In this document: positions 1 to 14,200 of the stretch, in pieces
Numbering within the stretch: position 1 is the first letter of the stretch
Layout of the letters: every line of letters begins with the position of its first letter
Source: Chryseobacterium sp. 52
GTDB lineage: Bacteria > Bacteroidota > Bacteroidia > Flavobacteriales > Weeksellaceae
Length of the DNA stretch: 64,000 bases
Direction of reading: 5' to 3'
Assembly: GCF_002754245.1 (NCBI RefSeq)
Contig: NZ_PEEX01000001.1
Location: 1,840,001 to 1,904,000 of the forward strand
Position numbers and translations under genes: made by a program
Notes under the pieces: model-generated
Databases searched by the model: none
What the model was told of the DNA's origin: nothing
What the model saw: only the letters and a program-made list of their open reading frames with translations

Positions 1-1
1 T

Positions 2-2242
2 TCAGATGTTCGTGATACGACAATGAACGGTTACAAGTATAAAGGTTATGGCTTTGATGAGCTGGTTGAAGATCTGGATCTGGTACGTGATATCAGCCGT
101 AATCCTTTGTTTGATGTTTTAGTAGTACTTCAGAACAACGATATCGGTGGTGACCAGGCTATCGAATCAGAATCTTCAACAACAGTAACGATACAGGATT
201 ACGAGAGGTCCGATGACGGTATCAGTAAGTTTGACTTGAGCTTTGATTTTAGTGAGGTCTCGGGTGAATTATACCTCTTTGTGAATTACAACACGGATAT
301 CTATAACAGCTCTACGATTGAGCGTATGTGCCGTCATCTGGACACTCTTTTAAGATCGGCCATCGAACATCCTGATGCAGCTATTAAGGAGCTGAAGATA
401 TTATCAGATCCGGAAGAATACGAATTGTTAGAGGTTTTTAGCGGTACTAGCGAAGCCTATCCTCAGGGAGAAACGGTGATCAGCTTATTTAAGAAACAGG
501 CGATATCTACGCCAGATCATGTTGCCATAGTGTTTGAAGAAGAAGAGTTAACCTATAAAGAGCTTGACGAGAAATCCAACCAGCTTGCGCATTATTTAAC
601 CTCGCAGGGCATCGGAAAAGAGGTTTTAGTTCCGGTGTGTTTTGAGCGGTCTTTAGAGATGATCATAGGTATTTTGGGAATTATGAAAGCTGGCGGCGCT
701 TATGTACCGATAGATCCTAAGCATCCGAAATCCCGTATAGAAACCATTTTAGAAGATTGTAATGCCGAAATTTTACTAACCCAGGAAAAATTAAAATCAG
801 ATTTGTTCGCAGGTCAGGACATCAGATGTATAGCGCTGAATGCAGAACAAGCATTATGGGAAAATCTTTCTACAGATGGATTGGCTCATGAAATTACTCC
901 CAACCAGCTCGTTTATATAATTTACACTTCGGGTACCACAGGAAAGCCTAAAGGAGTAATGATAGAGCATCATAATTTGTACAATTTTTTAAAGAGTTTT
1001 TCCTCAAGAGTATTTGAAGAAGGCTTTGTACGGCTATTGAGTATAGCTTCATCTACCTTTGACCCATCATTGCTTGAATATTTTATTCCTTTAACCCAAG
1101 GCGGGGAATTGATATTAATTCATGATGAAGATTTGGATGATGCCAATAAATTGGCATCTAAAATCAATTATTACAAACCAAATGTCATTGAATGTACTCC
1201 ATCGAGATGGCAGACTTTAAAAGAAATTAATTGGTCCTGTGATTTTGACCTTAAGATTTTATGTGGAGCAGAACATTTATCCAATGATTTAAAATCATAT
1301 TTATTATCGAATAGTACAAGTTGCTGGAATTTATATGGCCCGACGGAAACGACGATTTGGTCAACAGTTATCGAATTGAATGATGCAGTAAACAATGTTG
1401 GAAAGCCTATACCCAATACGGAGATTTATATATTGGATGCAGACTTAAAATTGGTTCCTAAAGGGATTTCCGGAGAAATATATATCGGTGGAGGTGGATT
1501 GTCGCGTGGTTATTTAAATCGTCCGGAATTAACCGAGGAGAAGTTTATCAGTCATGTTTTTAAGTCAGGAAAACAACTCTATAAAACAGGCGATTTGGGC
1601 CGATGGCTTGAAGACGGAAATATTGAATTTATAGGCAGAAGCGATAATCAGGTTAAAATCAGAGGTTACAGGATAGAACTTGGTGAGATCGAGTCTCAAT
1701 TAGATCATATAAATGATGTGCAGCAATCTGCTGTGATTGTTGTAGGGGAAAATATTTCAGACAAACAGCTTGTAGCGTATTATACCTCAGATCAGGAAAT
1801 AGATTCAGAATTCTTAAAATCGGGTTTAAAGTCTGTCTTGCCGGAATATATGGTTCCTAAAGTGTATTTGTACCTTGATAAATTTCCATTGACAGTTAGT
1901 GGGAAAATAAATAGAAAAGCATTACCAATACCTGATATCATTGCATATCAGAAGAAAGAATACGTATCTCCACAAACTTCTACAGAGAAGATCCTGGTTA
2001 AGATCTGGGGAGATGTTTTGTCGCTGGATGCAGATAATATTGGTCTTTATGATGACTTCTTTGATTTGGGCGGTCATAGCTTGAAAGCGACACGTTTATC
2101 CAGCCAGATCAGCAGCCGTTTTGAGGTGCAGCTAGGTCTTAAAGAGCTTTTCAGACATACGAAGCTTGAAGATCAGGCTCTTCTGATCGATAATTCCCAA
2201 AAGACAGTTCTGGCCTCTATTCCCCAGGCGAGTGTCCAGGAT
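2..2242 (+). other. NRPS module 1: C (partial)-A1-T1, Gly-like code
   Basis: About 140 residues of the C-domain C-terminus are present (to about 430), followed by A1 (about 450-1940) and T1 (about 1975-2190). My hand alignment to the GrsA positions gives DPLELGLIWK, which agrees at 8 of 10 positions with the published glycine code DILQLGLIWK. Both differences lie inside the pocket, so glycine is a tentative call. A1 is the most diverged A domain here: its core region (about 970-1560) has no close copy elsewhere in the gene. The C remnant is of the HHIISDGWS-type lineage, judged by its near identity to the end of C2. Confidence 0.8.
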
Positions 2243-5200
2243 GATTATCCATTATCTTCCTCGCAGAAGCGTATGTGGATTTTGAGCCAGTTTGAGGATG
2301 CTAACCTTGCTTATAACGTAAACGGGGTGTATGAATTTGATTCAGGTTTTGATCAATCAGCTTTTGAATTGGCTTATTTGGATCTGATCGTGCGTCATGA
2401 ATCTTTACGTACAGTCTTCAGGGCAAATGATCAGGGTGATATCCGTCAGTTGATTCTTGATCCTGATCCGGATAAATTCCATGTGTCCTATTTTGATTTC
2501 CAGGATCGTAATGAAGCTGATGAATCATCGCAAAAGATCTCTGATTATATCACCGAAGCGTTCGATTTATATAATGGTCCATTGTTTAAAGCCGGTCTGT
2601 TCCGTCTTTCCCCGGAGAGGTTGGTTCTAGCCTACAGCATGCACCATATCATCAGTGACGGATGGTCGCTTCAGGTTATGATCCGTGAGCTTTTGTCTCT
2701 TTACCATGCGCATGCTACGGGTACCTCGAGCGGTTTATTGCCTCTTCGTATCCAGTACAAAGATTATGTTATGTGGCAGATAATGGAGAATTCTACTGCC
2801 CATTACGATGAAATGAAAGCGTATTGGTTGGGAGAGTTCTCAGGTGATCTTCCAGTGCTTAACCTTGCTGGTGATTACCCTCGTCCTGTAGTTAAGAGCT
2901 ATAAAGGAAGTACCTACCATACGGTACTGGATAAAACGTTGACAGCAGGACTTCATCGTGTTTCTAAAAACTCAGGAGCCACGCTGTATATGTCTTTGTT
3001 GAGTAGCATCAATGTATTATTGTACCGCTACAGTGGAGATACGGATATCATTTTGGGTTGTCCGATCACAGGGCGTGACCATATCGACCTTGACAACCAG
3101 ATTGGCTTTTACCTCAATACCCTTGCTATCCGCAGCCGGTTCTCCTCAGATGACAGCTTCACTAAACTTCTTTCAGATGTTCGTGATACGACAATGAACG
3201 GTTACAAGTATAAAGGTTATGGCTTTGATGAGCTGGTTGAAGATCTGGATCTGGTACGTGATATCAGTCGTAATCCTTTGTTTGATGTTGCGGTTGTGCT
3301 GCAGAATAATGACATTGGAGGCTCCCGGTCCCAGACAGAAGTTGCTTCTTCCGAATCAGATCCGATGATCGTTCAGGGTTATGAAAAGCCGGATGATGGT
3401 ATCAGTAAGTTTGACTTGACCTTTGATTTTAGTGAGGTGTCGGGTGAATTGTACCTCTTTGTGAATTACAACACGGATATCTATAACAGCTCTACGATTG
3501 AGCGTATGTGCCGTCATCTGGATACTCTTTTAAGATCGGCCATCGAACATCCTGATATGAGTATAAAAGATCTTGAGATATTATCTGCTGCTGACCGAAT
3601 AGAGCTTCTTGAAAGCTTCAATGATACTACTGTATCTTATCCTCAGGGAGATAATATTGTGAGTTTATTTGAGAAGCAGGCTATATCTACGCCAGATCAT
3701 GTTGCCATAGTGTTTGAAGAAGAAGAGTTAACCTATAAAGAGCTAGACGAGAAATCCAACCAGCTTGCCCATTATTTAACCTCGTTGGGCGTTACAAAAG
3801 AAACATTAGTTCCCATTTGTGTAGTTCGTTCTTTGGAGATGATCATTTCGATACTTGCCATTCTGAAGAGTGGCGGTGCCTATATCCCAATAGATCCTGA
3901 CTACCCTGAATCGCGTATAGGTTTTATCCTTGAAGATTGTGCTGCGCGTTTTGTATTGACCCAGAAATCTTTATTAAAAGACCGGTCTAAGTTAAGCCAG
4001 GGGGTTTTAGCGATCTCATTAGACACAGATGCGTCTCTATGGGAAAACCTTCCCAAAACCTCTTTAGGTGTTGAGATTACACCTGATCAACTCATTTATG
4101 TAATTTATACTTCAGGAACCACAGGCAATCCTAAGGGGGTAATGAATATACATGGTGGAGTTTTAAACCGTCTTTTATGGATGCAGGAAGAAATCCAGAT
4201 CACAAGTCAAAGCGTACTTTTGCAAAAGACGCCTTATGTTTTTGATGTGTCTGTCTGGGAAATCTTAATGCCTTTTATAACCGGTTGTAAATTAGTTTTA
4301 GCCACTCCTGACGGCCATAAGAAACCGGATTACCTGGTGGACGTAATCAATACACATGGTATTGATTTAGTTCACTTTGTGCCTTCCATGTTGTCGGTGT
4401 TTTTAGAATTTGCAAAAGCCTATGAATTAAAGTCCCTCAAGAATGTTATTTGCAGTGGGGAAGCTCTTCCGCTGGGATTAAAACGTGAGTTCACCAAACA
4501 TTTTGAATCGATCAATCTTTACAACTACTATGGACCAACTGAAGCCGCAGTCGATGTCACGAGAATTAATCTGAATGTATATCAGGGTGAAGATGTAGTT
4601 CCGATAGGAAAACCAGTCGCCAATACAGAAGCCTACATTTTTGATTCTGATTTAAAACTGGTTCCCCTGGGTGTTGCCGGAGAACTATTTCTTGGCGGTG
4701 TGCAATTGTCGCGTGGTTATCTGAACCGTCCTGAGTTAACGGCAGAGAAATTCATCTCTCATCCTTTCAAAGAAGGAGAGCGTTTGTACAGGACAGGTGA
4801 TTTGGCCAGATGGCTTGCTGATGGTAACATAGAATTCATTGGCCGTAACGATGACCAGGTAAAGATCCGTGGTTACCGTATCGAGCTTGGAGAGATCGAA
4901 TCGGAATTGGACCGCATGGAAGGCATCCAGCAATCCGTTGTGCTTGCCATTGGTGATGGTGCTTCAGAGAAACAGCTGGTAGCTTATTATGTCTCTGCGG
5001 CTGCCCTTGGTATTGACGATCTAAAGAACCATTTAAAGGCAGTGCTGCCTGAATATATGGTGCCTAAAGTTTACATGCACCTTGATAGTCTTCCCTTAAC
5101 GGTTAATGGTAAGATAGATCGCAAGGCATTGCCAATGCCTGATGCGAGAGCTTATGAGAAGAAAGAATATGTATCTCCGCAAACTTCTACAGAGAAGATT

Positions 5201-8200
5201 CTGGTTGAGATCTGGCAGGAATTGTTAGGTATTGAACCAATAGGCATACATGATAATTTCTTTGATTTGGGAGGCCACAGTTTGAAAGCGACACGTTTAT
5301 CCAGCCAGATCAGCAAACATCTGGGTGTTCAGTTAGCCCTTACAGACTTGTTCCGATATTCTGTTTTACAGGATCAGGCTCTTCTGATCGATAATTCCCA
5401 AAAGACAATTTTTGCCTCCATTCCTCAGGCGAGTGTCCAGGATGATTACCCATTATCTTCCTCGCAGAAGCGCATGTGGATTTTGAGCCAGTTCGAGGCT
5501 GGCAATGTGGCCTATAGTATTCCATCGAGCCACCATATCCATGGCTCTCTGGACCTTGTAAGCCTTGAGGAATCCTTCAGGCGCATCGTTTCGCGTCATG
5601 AAATTCTTCGTACGGTTTTCCGTCTTAACGGGAACTTTGAAGCGCGTCAGTACATTTTATCTGCGGAAGCTTTTGAATTTAATATCGATTACCGTGACTT
5701 GCGTGGGATTGATCTTCAGGAAGACCAGGTCCGTGATTACATCTACCGTGAATCTGTTGCTGCCTTTGACCTTTCCCATGGTCCTTTGCTTCGTTTAGGA
5801 TTGTTCCGTCTAGGCGATGAAGATTATGTTCTTAACAGTGTGATGCACCATATAATCAGTGATGCCTGGTCTATGGAGGTTATGGTCCGCGAGCTTATGT
5901 TACTCTACAATGGTTTGAGCCAGGGTCGTGATGTTGTTCTTCCAGGGTTAAATCTTCAGTACAGGGATTATTCCGTATGGCAACAGGATAATCTTCAAAA
6001 TGGTTCTTTTGAGAAGCATGCGCGCTACTGGCAGGAGCAGTTCACCTCGGTTCCAGGTGTTTTAGATCTTCCGACGGATTACCTCCGCCCTGTTGTAAAG
6101 ACTTACAACGGTGCAGTATACAATAAATTATTTTCTAGTACCCTTACCCAGGGTCTTAAAGATCTTGTCCATGAGAGCGGCAGTACGCTTTTCATGGGGC
6201 TACTGGGTATGCTTAATGTGTTATTCTACCGTTATACGGGTCAGAAAGACATTGTCCTGGGAACTTCCGTAGCAGGACGTAACCACCCTGATCTTGAAGA
6301 TCAGATTGGTTTTTACATCAATACCTTAGCCCTTCGCACGCGTTTTGAAGGATGCGATAGCTTCCGTATGCTTTTGGATAAAGTCAAGGCCACTGTTTTT
6401 GCCGGCCTTGAACACCAGGATTACCCATTTGATGAGCTTGTAGAATCGCTGTCGCTTGCAACAGATTTGAGCCGCAATCCTTTGTTTGATGTGATGGTGA
6501 TCCTTCAAAACGCCGATATTGGTAATAACCAATCAGTAGAGGGTATGCAGGGTCTAAATTTCAGCAGTTCCGATGCTGCCTTTCTGGGGAGTGTCTTTGA
6601 TATGACCTTTAACTTTGAAGAACGAGGAGATGTGCTCTCTCTGTCTTTGATGTACAATACCGATTTGTTCAGTTCTGAACGTATCTCGCATTTGGGAGAT
6701 CACCTGGAGCATTTGCTTGGCAGTATCCTTGGCGATGCAGATTTGCAGCTCAACAGCCTGGATTATATCCCTGCTAATGAGGTTGCTTTATTGGAACAAT
6801 ACAATACCAGCCAGATCCGTGAAGTATCACCAATGAGCATTGTTAGCCTTTTCAGGAGGCAATGCGGGCATACCCCTGACCGTATTGCGTTGAGTTTCAA
6901 TGGATATGATATGAGCTACGCTGAGCTTGATAGTAAGTCAGACCAGCTTGCCCATTACTTATTATCCTCGTATGAACTTGACGGTCCTTGTATAGGCTTG
7001 CTTCTAGACAAGAGTCCTTTGCTTTTGATCGGTATTCTGGGTATCTTAAAGTCAGGGCGTGGTTATCTTCCTATAGATATAAACACCCCGGATATCCGCC
7101 GCTCGGAGATTCTGTCAGACTCGGGCTGCAGTGTGCTTTTGAGCCATACTGATTACCTTATGGAACTCAGCAGCGTTGATGTTTCCGTGATGTACCTGGA
7201 CATTGAGCTGGACAATGCCCCTGCAGGTTCAATTGCTTCTTTGGCGGATCCATCGTGGGATGATCTGGCGTATGTTATGTATACGTCAGGAACCACAGGG
7301 CGTTCCAAGGGCGTTATGGTCTCTCATGGCTCTGTCGTTAGTCTTGTTCGTGATGTAGATTATGTTAGCTTTACATCAGACCAGGTGATCCTCTCCACAG
7401 GTTCTGTATCTTTTGATGCTACGACTTTTGAATACTGGGGAGCGCTGCTCAATGGAGGACGCCTTGTGTTGTGTTCCCGTGAAGTACTGTTAGATCCGGT
7501 AGAGCTTGAATCTCTGATATTGAGTCAGGATGTTACTATGATGTGGTTTACTTCGGGATGGTTCAATGAGCTTGTAGAGCATTCGCTGGGAATTTTCTCA
7601 GGGCTTCAGATCGTTTTGGTTGGAGGTGACCGCTTGTCACCGATTCATATCGCACGTGTAGGTTCCGCTTATCCTGACCTTACCCTTATTAACGGTTACG
7701 GTCCTACGGAGAATACGACATTTTCTCTGACGCATAAGATCAGTTCATGTGATCCATCAGATACCGTTCCTATAGGTCTTCCTTTTACGAACCGGGGAGT
7801 TTATATTTTGGATGCTAATATGAATTTGGTAGGTCATGGGGTTATGGGAGAACTCTACCTTTTCGGAGCGGGTCTCTCCCAGGGTTACCTTGGCGATTCG
7901 GTTTTTACGGCAGAGAAATTTATTCCTAATCCTTTCAAAGAAGGCGAGCGTTTATACAGGACGGGTGATTTGGGCAGGTGGAACTACGGAGGTTATGTTG
8001 AGTTCATGGGCCGTAACGATGATCAGGTAAAGATCCGTGGTTACCGTATCGAGCTTGATGATGTTGTGCTTGGGCTTCTTTCCCACGATAAGATAAATAA
8101 TGCCGTTGTGATTGCTTATGGTGATACTGAGGGTTCCAGGGAACTGATAGGATATTATACCAGTGATGATTTTATCAATGTTCGTGAACTTCGATCTTAT

Positions 8201-11200
8201 TTATCAGAACGTCTTCCTTCGTATATGATTCCGGGATACCTTTTAAGATTAAAATCATTCCCATTGACCTCAAATGGAAAGATAGACAGAAAAGTACTTC
8301 CAATGCCTGAAGGTATAGGCATTGATACAGGTGTGGAATATGTTTCTCCACAAAGTTCTACAGAGAAGATTCTGGTTGAGATCTGGGGTGATGTTCTGTC
8401 GCTGGATGCAGATAATATTGGTCTTTATGATGACTTCTTTGATTTGGGCGGTCATAGCTTGAAGGCTACACGTTTGTCGAGCCAAATCAGCAGCCGTTTT
8501 GAGGTGCAGCTGGGTCTTAAAGAGCTTTTCAGACATACGAAGCTTGAAGCCCAGGCTCTTCTGATCGATAATTCCCAAAAGACAGTTCTGGCCTCTATTC
8601 CCCAGGCGAGTGTCCAGGCAGATTACCCATTATCTTCCTCACAGAAGCGCATGTGGATTTTGAGCCAGTTTGAGGATGCTAACCTTGCTTATAACGTAAA
8701 CGGGGTGTATGAATTTGATTCAGGTTTTGATCAATCAGCTTTTGAATTGGCCTATTGGGATCTGATCGTGCGTCATGAATCTTTACGTACGGTCTTCCGT
8801 GCGAATGTCCATGGTGATATCCGTCAGTTGATTCTTGATCCTGATCCGGATAAATTCCATGTGTCCTATTTTGATTTCCAGGATCGTAATGAAGCTGATG
8901 AATCATCGCAAAAGATCTCTGAGTATATCACCGAAGCGTTCGATTTATATAATGGTCCATTGTTTAAAGCCGGTCTGTTCCGTCTTTCCCCGGAGAGGTT
9001 GGTTCTAGCCTACAGCATGCACCATATCATCAGTGACGGATGGTCGCTTCAGGTTATGATCCGTGAGCTTTTGTCTCTTTACCATGCGCATGCTACGGGT
9101 ACCTCGAGCGGTTTATTGCCTCTTCGTATCCAGTACAAAGATTATGTTATGTGGCAGATAATGGAGAATTCTACTGCCCATTACGATGAAATGAAAGCGT
9201 ATTGGTTGGGAGAGTTCTCAGGTGATCTTCCAGTGCTTAACCTTGCTGGTGATTACCCTCGTCCTGTAGTTAAGAGCTATAAAGGAAGTACCTACCATAC
9301 GGTACTGGATAAAACGTTGACAGCAGGACTTCATCGTGTTTCTAAAAACTCAGGAGCCACGCTGTATATGTCTTTGTTGAGTAGCATCAATGTATTATTG
9401 TACCGCTACAGTGGAGATACGGATATCATTTTGGGTTGTCCTATCACAGGGCGTGACCATATCGACCTTGACAACCAGATTGGCTTTTACCTCAATACCC
9501 TTGCTATCCGCAGCAGGTTCTCATCAGATGATAGCTTTACGCAATTGCTTTCAGATGTTCGTGATACGACAATGAACGGTTACAAGTATAAAGGTTATGG
9601 CTTTGATGAGCTGGTTGAAGATCTGGATCTGGTACGTGATATCAGCCGTAATCCTTTGTTTGATGTTGCGGTTGTGCTGCAGAATAATGACATTGGAGGC
9701 TCCCGGTCTCAGACAGAAGTTGCTTCTTCCGAATCAGATCCGATGATCGTTCAGGGTTATGAAAAGCCGGATGATGGTATCAGTAAGTTTGACCTGACCT
9801 TTGATTTTAGTGAGGTCTCGGGTGAATTGTACCTCTTTGTGAATTACAACACGGATATCTATAACAGCTCTACCATTGAGCGTATGTGCCGTCATCTGGA
9901 TACTCTTTTAAGATCGGCCATCGAACATCCTGATATGAGTATAAAAGAGCTGGAGATATTATCTGCTGCTGACCGAATAGAGCTTCTTGAAAGCTTCAAT
10001 GATACTACTGTATCTTATCCTCAGGGAGATAACATTGTGAGTTTATTTGAGAAGCAGGCGATATCTACACCAGATCATGTTGCCATAGTGTTTGAAGAAG
10101 AAGAGTTAACCTATAAAGAGCTAGACGAGAAATCCAACCAGCTTGCGAGATATCTGCTTTCACGACATTCATTGGGTAGGGGAGTTCTTTGCGGTATCAT
10201 GATGGATCGCTCTTTGGATATGATAGTTTCAATCTTGGCTATTCTTAAAACGGGTAGCGGTTATGTTCCGATTGATGTTGATTATCCTCAGGATCGTATT
10301 GATTATATGGTTGAAGACAGTGGCTGTATTTTAGTTATTGATTCAGCTTTATATGCTGATTTTACAACGATCGATGAATCCTATGAGAATACTGGTTTAG
10401 AAATATCAATATCAGGGAATGATTTGGCGTATGTCATTTATACTTCCGGCACCACAGGTCATCCCAAAGGGGTTATGGTTGAGCATCATAATGTCAATTC
10501 ATTAATTCAGTGGAGCCTTTCGGAATATCGTTCATCAGGAATCGAAACGGTATTGTTTGTCACATCGATTTGTTTTGATATTTCTGTTTTTGAGATTTTT
10601 TACAGTCTATGCAGCGGGAAACGCTTAAAAATCCTGGCCAGCGGTTTGTCTGTGGGAAGCGGTGAATATTTAGGGGAAAATGTATTGTTAAGTACAGTTC
10701 CTAGTGTTGTCAACAGCCTACAGGAAACAGGTTTCGATTTTAAAGCGATAGCTGTCCTAAACATGGCAGGAGAACCTATACCATCAAAAGTACTCGATGG
10801 TCTTGATTTGGATCAGCTTGAAGTTCGTAATTTATATGGGCCTACTGAAGACACTATTTACAGTACGTGCTACCGTTATATTAGTACAGCTGGAGAGAAG
10901 AAAAATATCATTGGGTCACCTGTTTCCAACAGTAAGGCTCTGATTTTAGATCAGGAGCTTCAGCTGGTACCTGTAGGAGTTATAGGGGAATTATACCTTG
11001 AAGGTGCTGGTGTATCGCGTGGTTACCTGAACCGCCCTGAGTTAACTGCAGAGAAATTCATTTCTCATCCTTTCAAAGAAGGAGAGCGTTTGTACAGGAC
11101 AGGTGATTTGGCCAGATGGCTTGCTGATGGTAACATAGAATTCATTGGCCGTAACGATGACCAGGTAAAGATCCGTGGTTACCGTATCGAGCTTGGAGAG

Positions 11201-14200
11201 ATCGAATCAGAATTGGACCGTATGGAAGGCATCCAGCAATCCGTTGTGCTTGCCATTGGTGATGGTGCTTCAGAGAAACAGCTGGTAGCTTATTATGTCT
11301 CTGCGGTTACCCTTGGTATTGACGATCTAAAGAACCATTTAAAGGCAGTGCTGCCTGAATATATGGTGCCTAAAGTTTACATGCACCTTGATGGTCTTCC
11401 TTTAACGGTTAATGGTAAGATAGATCGCAGGGCATTGCCAATGCCTGATGCGAGAGCTTATGAGAAGAAAGAATATGTATCTCCGCAAACTTCCACAGAG
11501 AAGATTCTGGTTGATATCTGGGGTGATGTTCTGTCACTAAATACGGATAATATTGGTCTTTATGATGACTTCTTTGATTTGGGAGGTCACAGTTTGAAAG
11601 CGACACGTTTATCCAGCCAGATCAGCAAACATCTGGGTGTTCAGTTAGCCCTTACAGACTTGTTCCGATATTCTGTTTTACGGGATCAGGCTCTTCTGAT
11701 TGATAATTCCCAAAAGACAATTTTTGCCTCCATTCCTCAGTCGCCTGTCCAGGCAGATTACCCATTATCTTCCTCACAGAAGCGTATGTGGATTTTGAGC
11801 CAGTTCGAGGCTGGCAATGTGGCCTATAGCATTCCATCGAGCCACCATATCCATGGCTCTCTGGACCTTGTAAGCCTTGAGGAATCCTTCAGACGTATCG
11901 TTTCGCGTCATGAAATTCTTCGTACGGTTTTCCGTCTTGATGAACACCTAGAAGCGCGTCAGTACATTTTATCTGCGGAAGCTTTTGAATTTAATATCGA
12001 TTACCGTGACTTGCGTGGGATTGATCTTCAGGAAGATCAGGTCCGTGATTACATCTACCGTGAATCTGTTGTTGCCTTTGACCTTTCCCATGGTCCTTTG
12101 CTTCGTTTAGGATTGTTTCGTCTAGGCGATGAAGATTATGTTCTTAACAGTGTGATGCACCATATAATCAGTGATGCCTGGTCTATGGAGGTTATGGTCC
12201 GCGAGCTTATGTTACTCTACAATGGTTTGAGCCAGGGTCGTGATGTTGTTCTTCCAGGGTTAAATCTTCAGTACAGGGATTATTCCGTATGGCAACAGGA
12301 TAATCTTCAAAATGGTTCTTCTGAGAAGCATGCGCGCTACTGGCAGGAGCAGTTCACCTCGGTTCCAGGTGTTTTAGATCTTCCGACGGATTACCTCCGC
12401 CCTGTTGTAAAGACTTACAACGGTGCAGTATACAATAAATTATTTTCTAGTACCCTTACCCAGGGTCTTAAAGATCTTGTCCATGAGAGCGGCAGTACGC
12501 TTTTCATGGGGCTACTGGGTATGCTTAATGTGTTATTCTACCGTTATACGGGTCAGAAAGACATTGTCCTGGGAACTTCCGTAGCAGGACGTAACCACCC
12601 TGATCTTGAAGACCAGATCGGTTTTTACATCAATACCTTAGCCCTTCGCACGCGTTTTGAAGGAGGCGATAGCTTCCGTATGCTTTTGGATAAAGTCAAG
12701 GCCACTGTTTTTGCCGGCCTTGAACACCAGGATTACCCATTTGATGAGCTTGTAGAATCGCTGTCGCTTGCAACAGATTTGAGCCGCAATCCTTTGTTTG
12801 ATGTGATAGTAACCCTTCAAAACGCCGATATTGGTAATAACCAGTCAGTAGAGGGTATGCAGGGTCTAAATTTCAGCAGTTCCGATGCTGCCTTTCTGGG
12901 GAGTATCTTTGATATGACCTTTAACTTTGAAGAACGAGGAGATGTGCTCTCTCTGTCTTTGATGTACAATACCGATTTGTTCAGTTCTGAACGTATCTCG
13001 CATTTGGGAGATCACCTGGAGCATTTGCTTGGCAGTATCCTTGGCGATGCAGATTTGCAGCTCAACAGCCTGGATTATATCCCTGCTAATGAGGTTGCTT
13101 TATTGGAACAATACAATACCAGCCAGATCCGTGAAGTATCACCAATGAGCATTGTTAGCCTTTTCAGGAGGCAATGCGGGCATACCCCTGATCGTATTGC
13201 GTTGAGTTTCAACGGACATGATATGAGCTACGCTGAGCTTGATAGTAAGTCAGACCAGCTTGCCCATTACTTATTATCCTCGTATGAACTTGACGGTCCT
13301 TGTATAGGCTTGCTTCTAGACAAGAGTCCTTTGCTTTTGATCGGTATTCTGGGTATCTTAAAGTCAGGGCGTGGTTATCTTCCTATAGATATAAACACCC
13401 CGGATATCCGCCGCTCGGAGATTCTGTCAGACTCGGGCTGCAGTGTGCTTTTGAGCCATACTGATTACCTTATGGAACTCAGCAGCGTTGATGTTTCCGT
13501 GATGTACCTGGACATTGAGCTGGACAATGCCCCTGCAGGTTCAATTGCTTCTTTGGCGGATCCATCGTGGGATGATTTGGCGTATGTTATGTATACGTCA
13601 GGAACCACAGGGCGTTCCAAGGGCGTTATGGTCTCTCATGGCTCTGTCGTTAGTCTTGTTCGTGATGTAGATTATGTTAGCTTTACATCAGACCAGGTGA
13701 TCCTCTCCACAGGTTCTGTATCTTTTGATGCTACGACTTTTGAATACTGGGGAGCGCTGCTCAATGGAGGACGCCTTGTGTTGTGTTCCCGTGAAGTATT
13801 GTTAGATCCGGTAGAGCTTGAATCTCTGATATTGAGTCAGGATGTTACTATGATGTGGTTTACTTCGGGATGGTTCAATGAGCTTGTAGAGCATTCGCTG
13901 GGAATTTTCTCAGGGCTTCAGATCGTTTTGGTTGGAGGTGACCGCTTGTCACCGATTCATATCGCACGTGTAGGTTCCGCTTATCCTGATCTTACCCTTA
14001 TTAACGGTTACGGTCCTACGGAGAATACGACATTTTCTCTGACGCATAAGATCAGTTCATGTGATCCATCAGATACCGTTCCTATAGGTCTTCCTTTTAC
14101 GAACCGGGGAGTTTATATTTTGGATGCTAATATGAATTTGGTAGGTCATGGGGTTATGGGAGAACTCTACCTTTTCGGAGCGGGTCTCTCCCAGGGTTAC

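Larger units (their letters stand above)
2243..8620 (+). repeat. Two-module tandem cassette, copy 1 (modules 2-3)
   Basis: The copy is 6378 bp, anchored on the YPLSSSQKRMWILSQF start of the C domains. It carries the oldest-looking variant: module 2 is 66 bp longer and has a serine pocket, while module 3 matches later copies closely. Confidence 0.85.

Noticed and set aside
5521..5560. SSHHIHGSLDL in the HHIISDAWS-type C domains as a dual condensation/epimerisation motif
   Set aside because: It aligns with the ordinary first beta-strand of C domains (RLRGELD position), not with the extra N-terminal HHxxxxGD motif.
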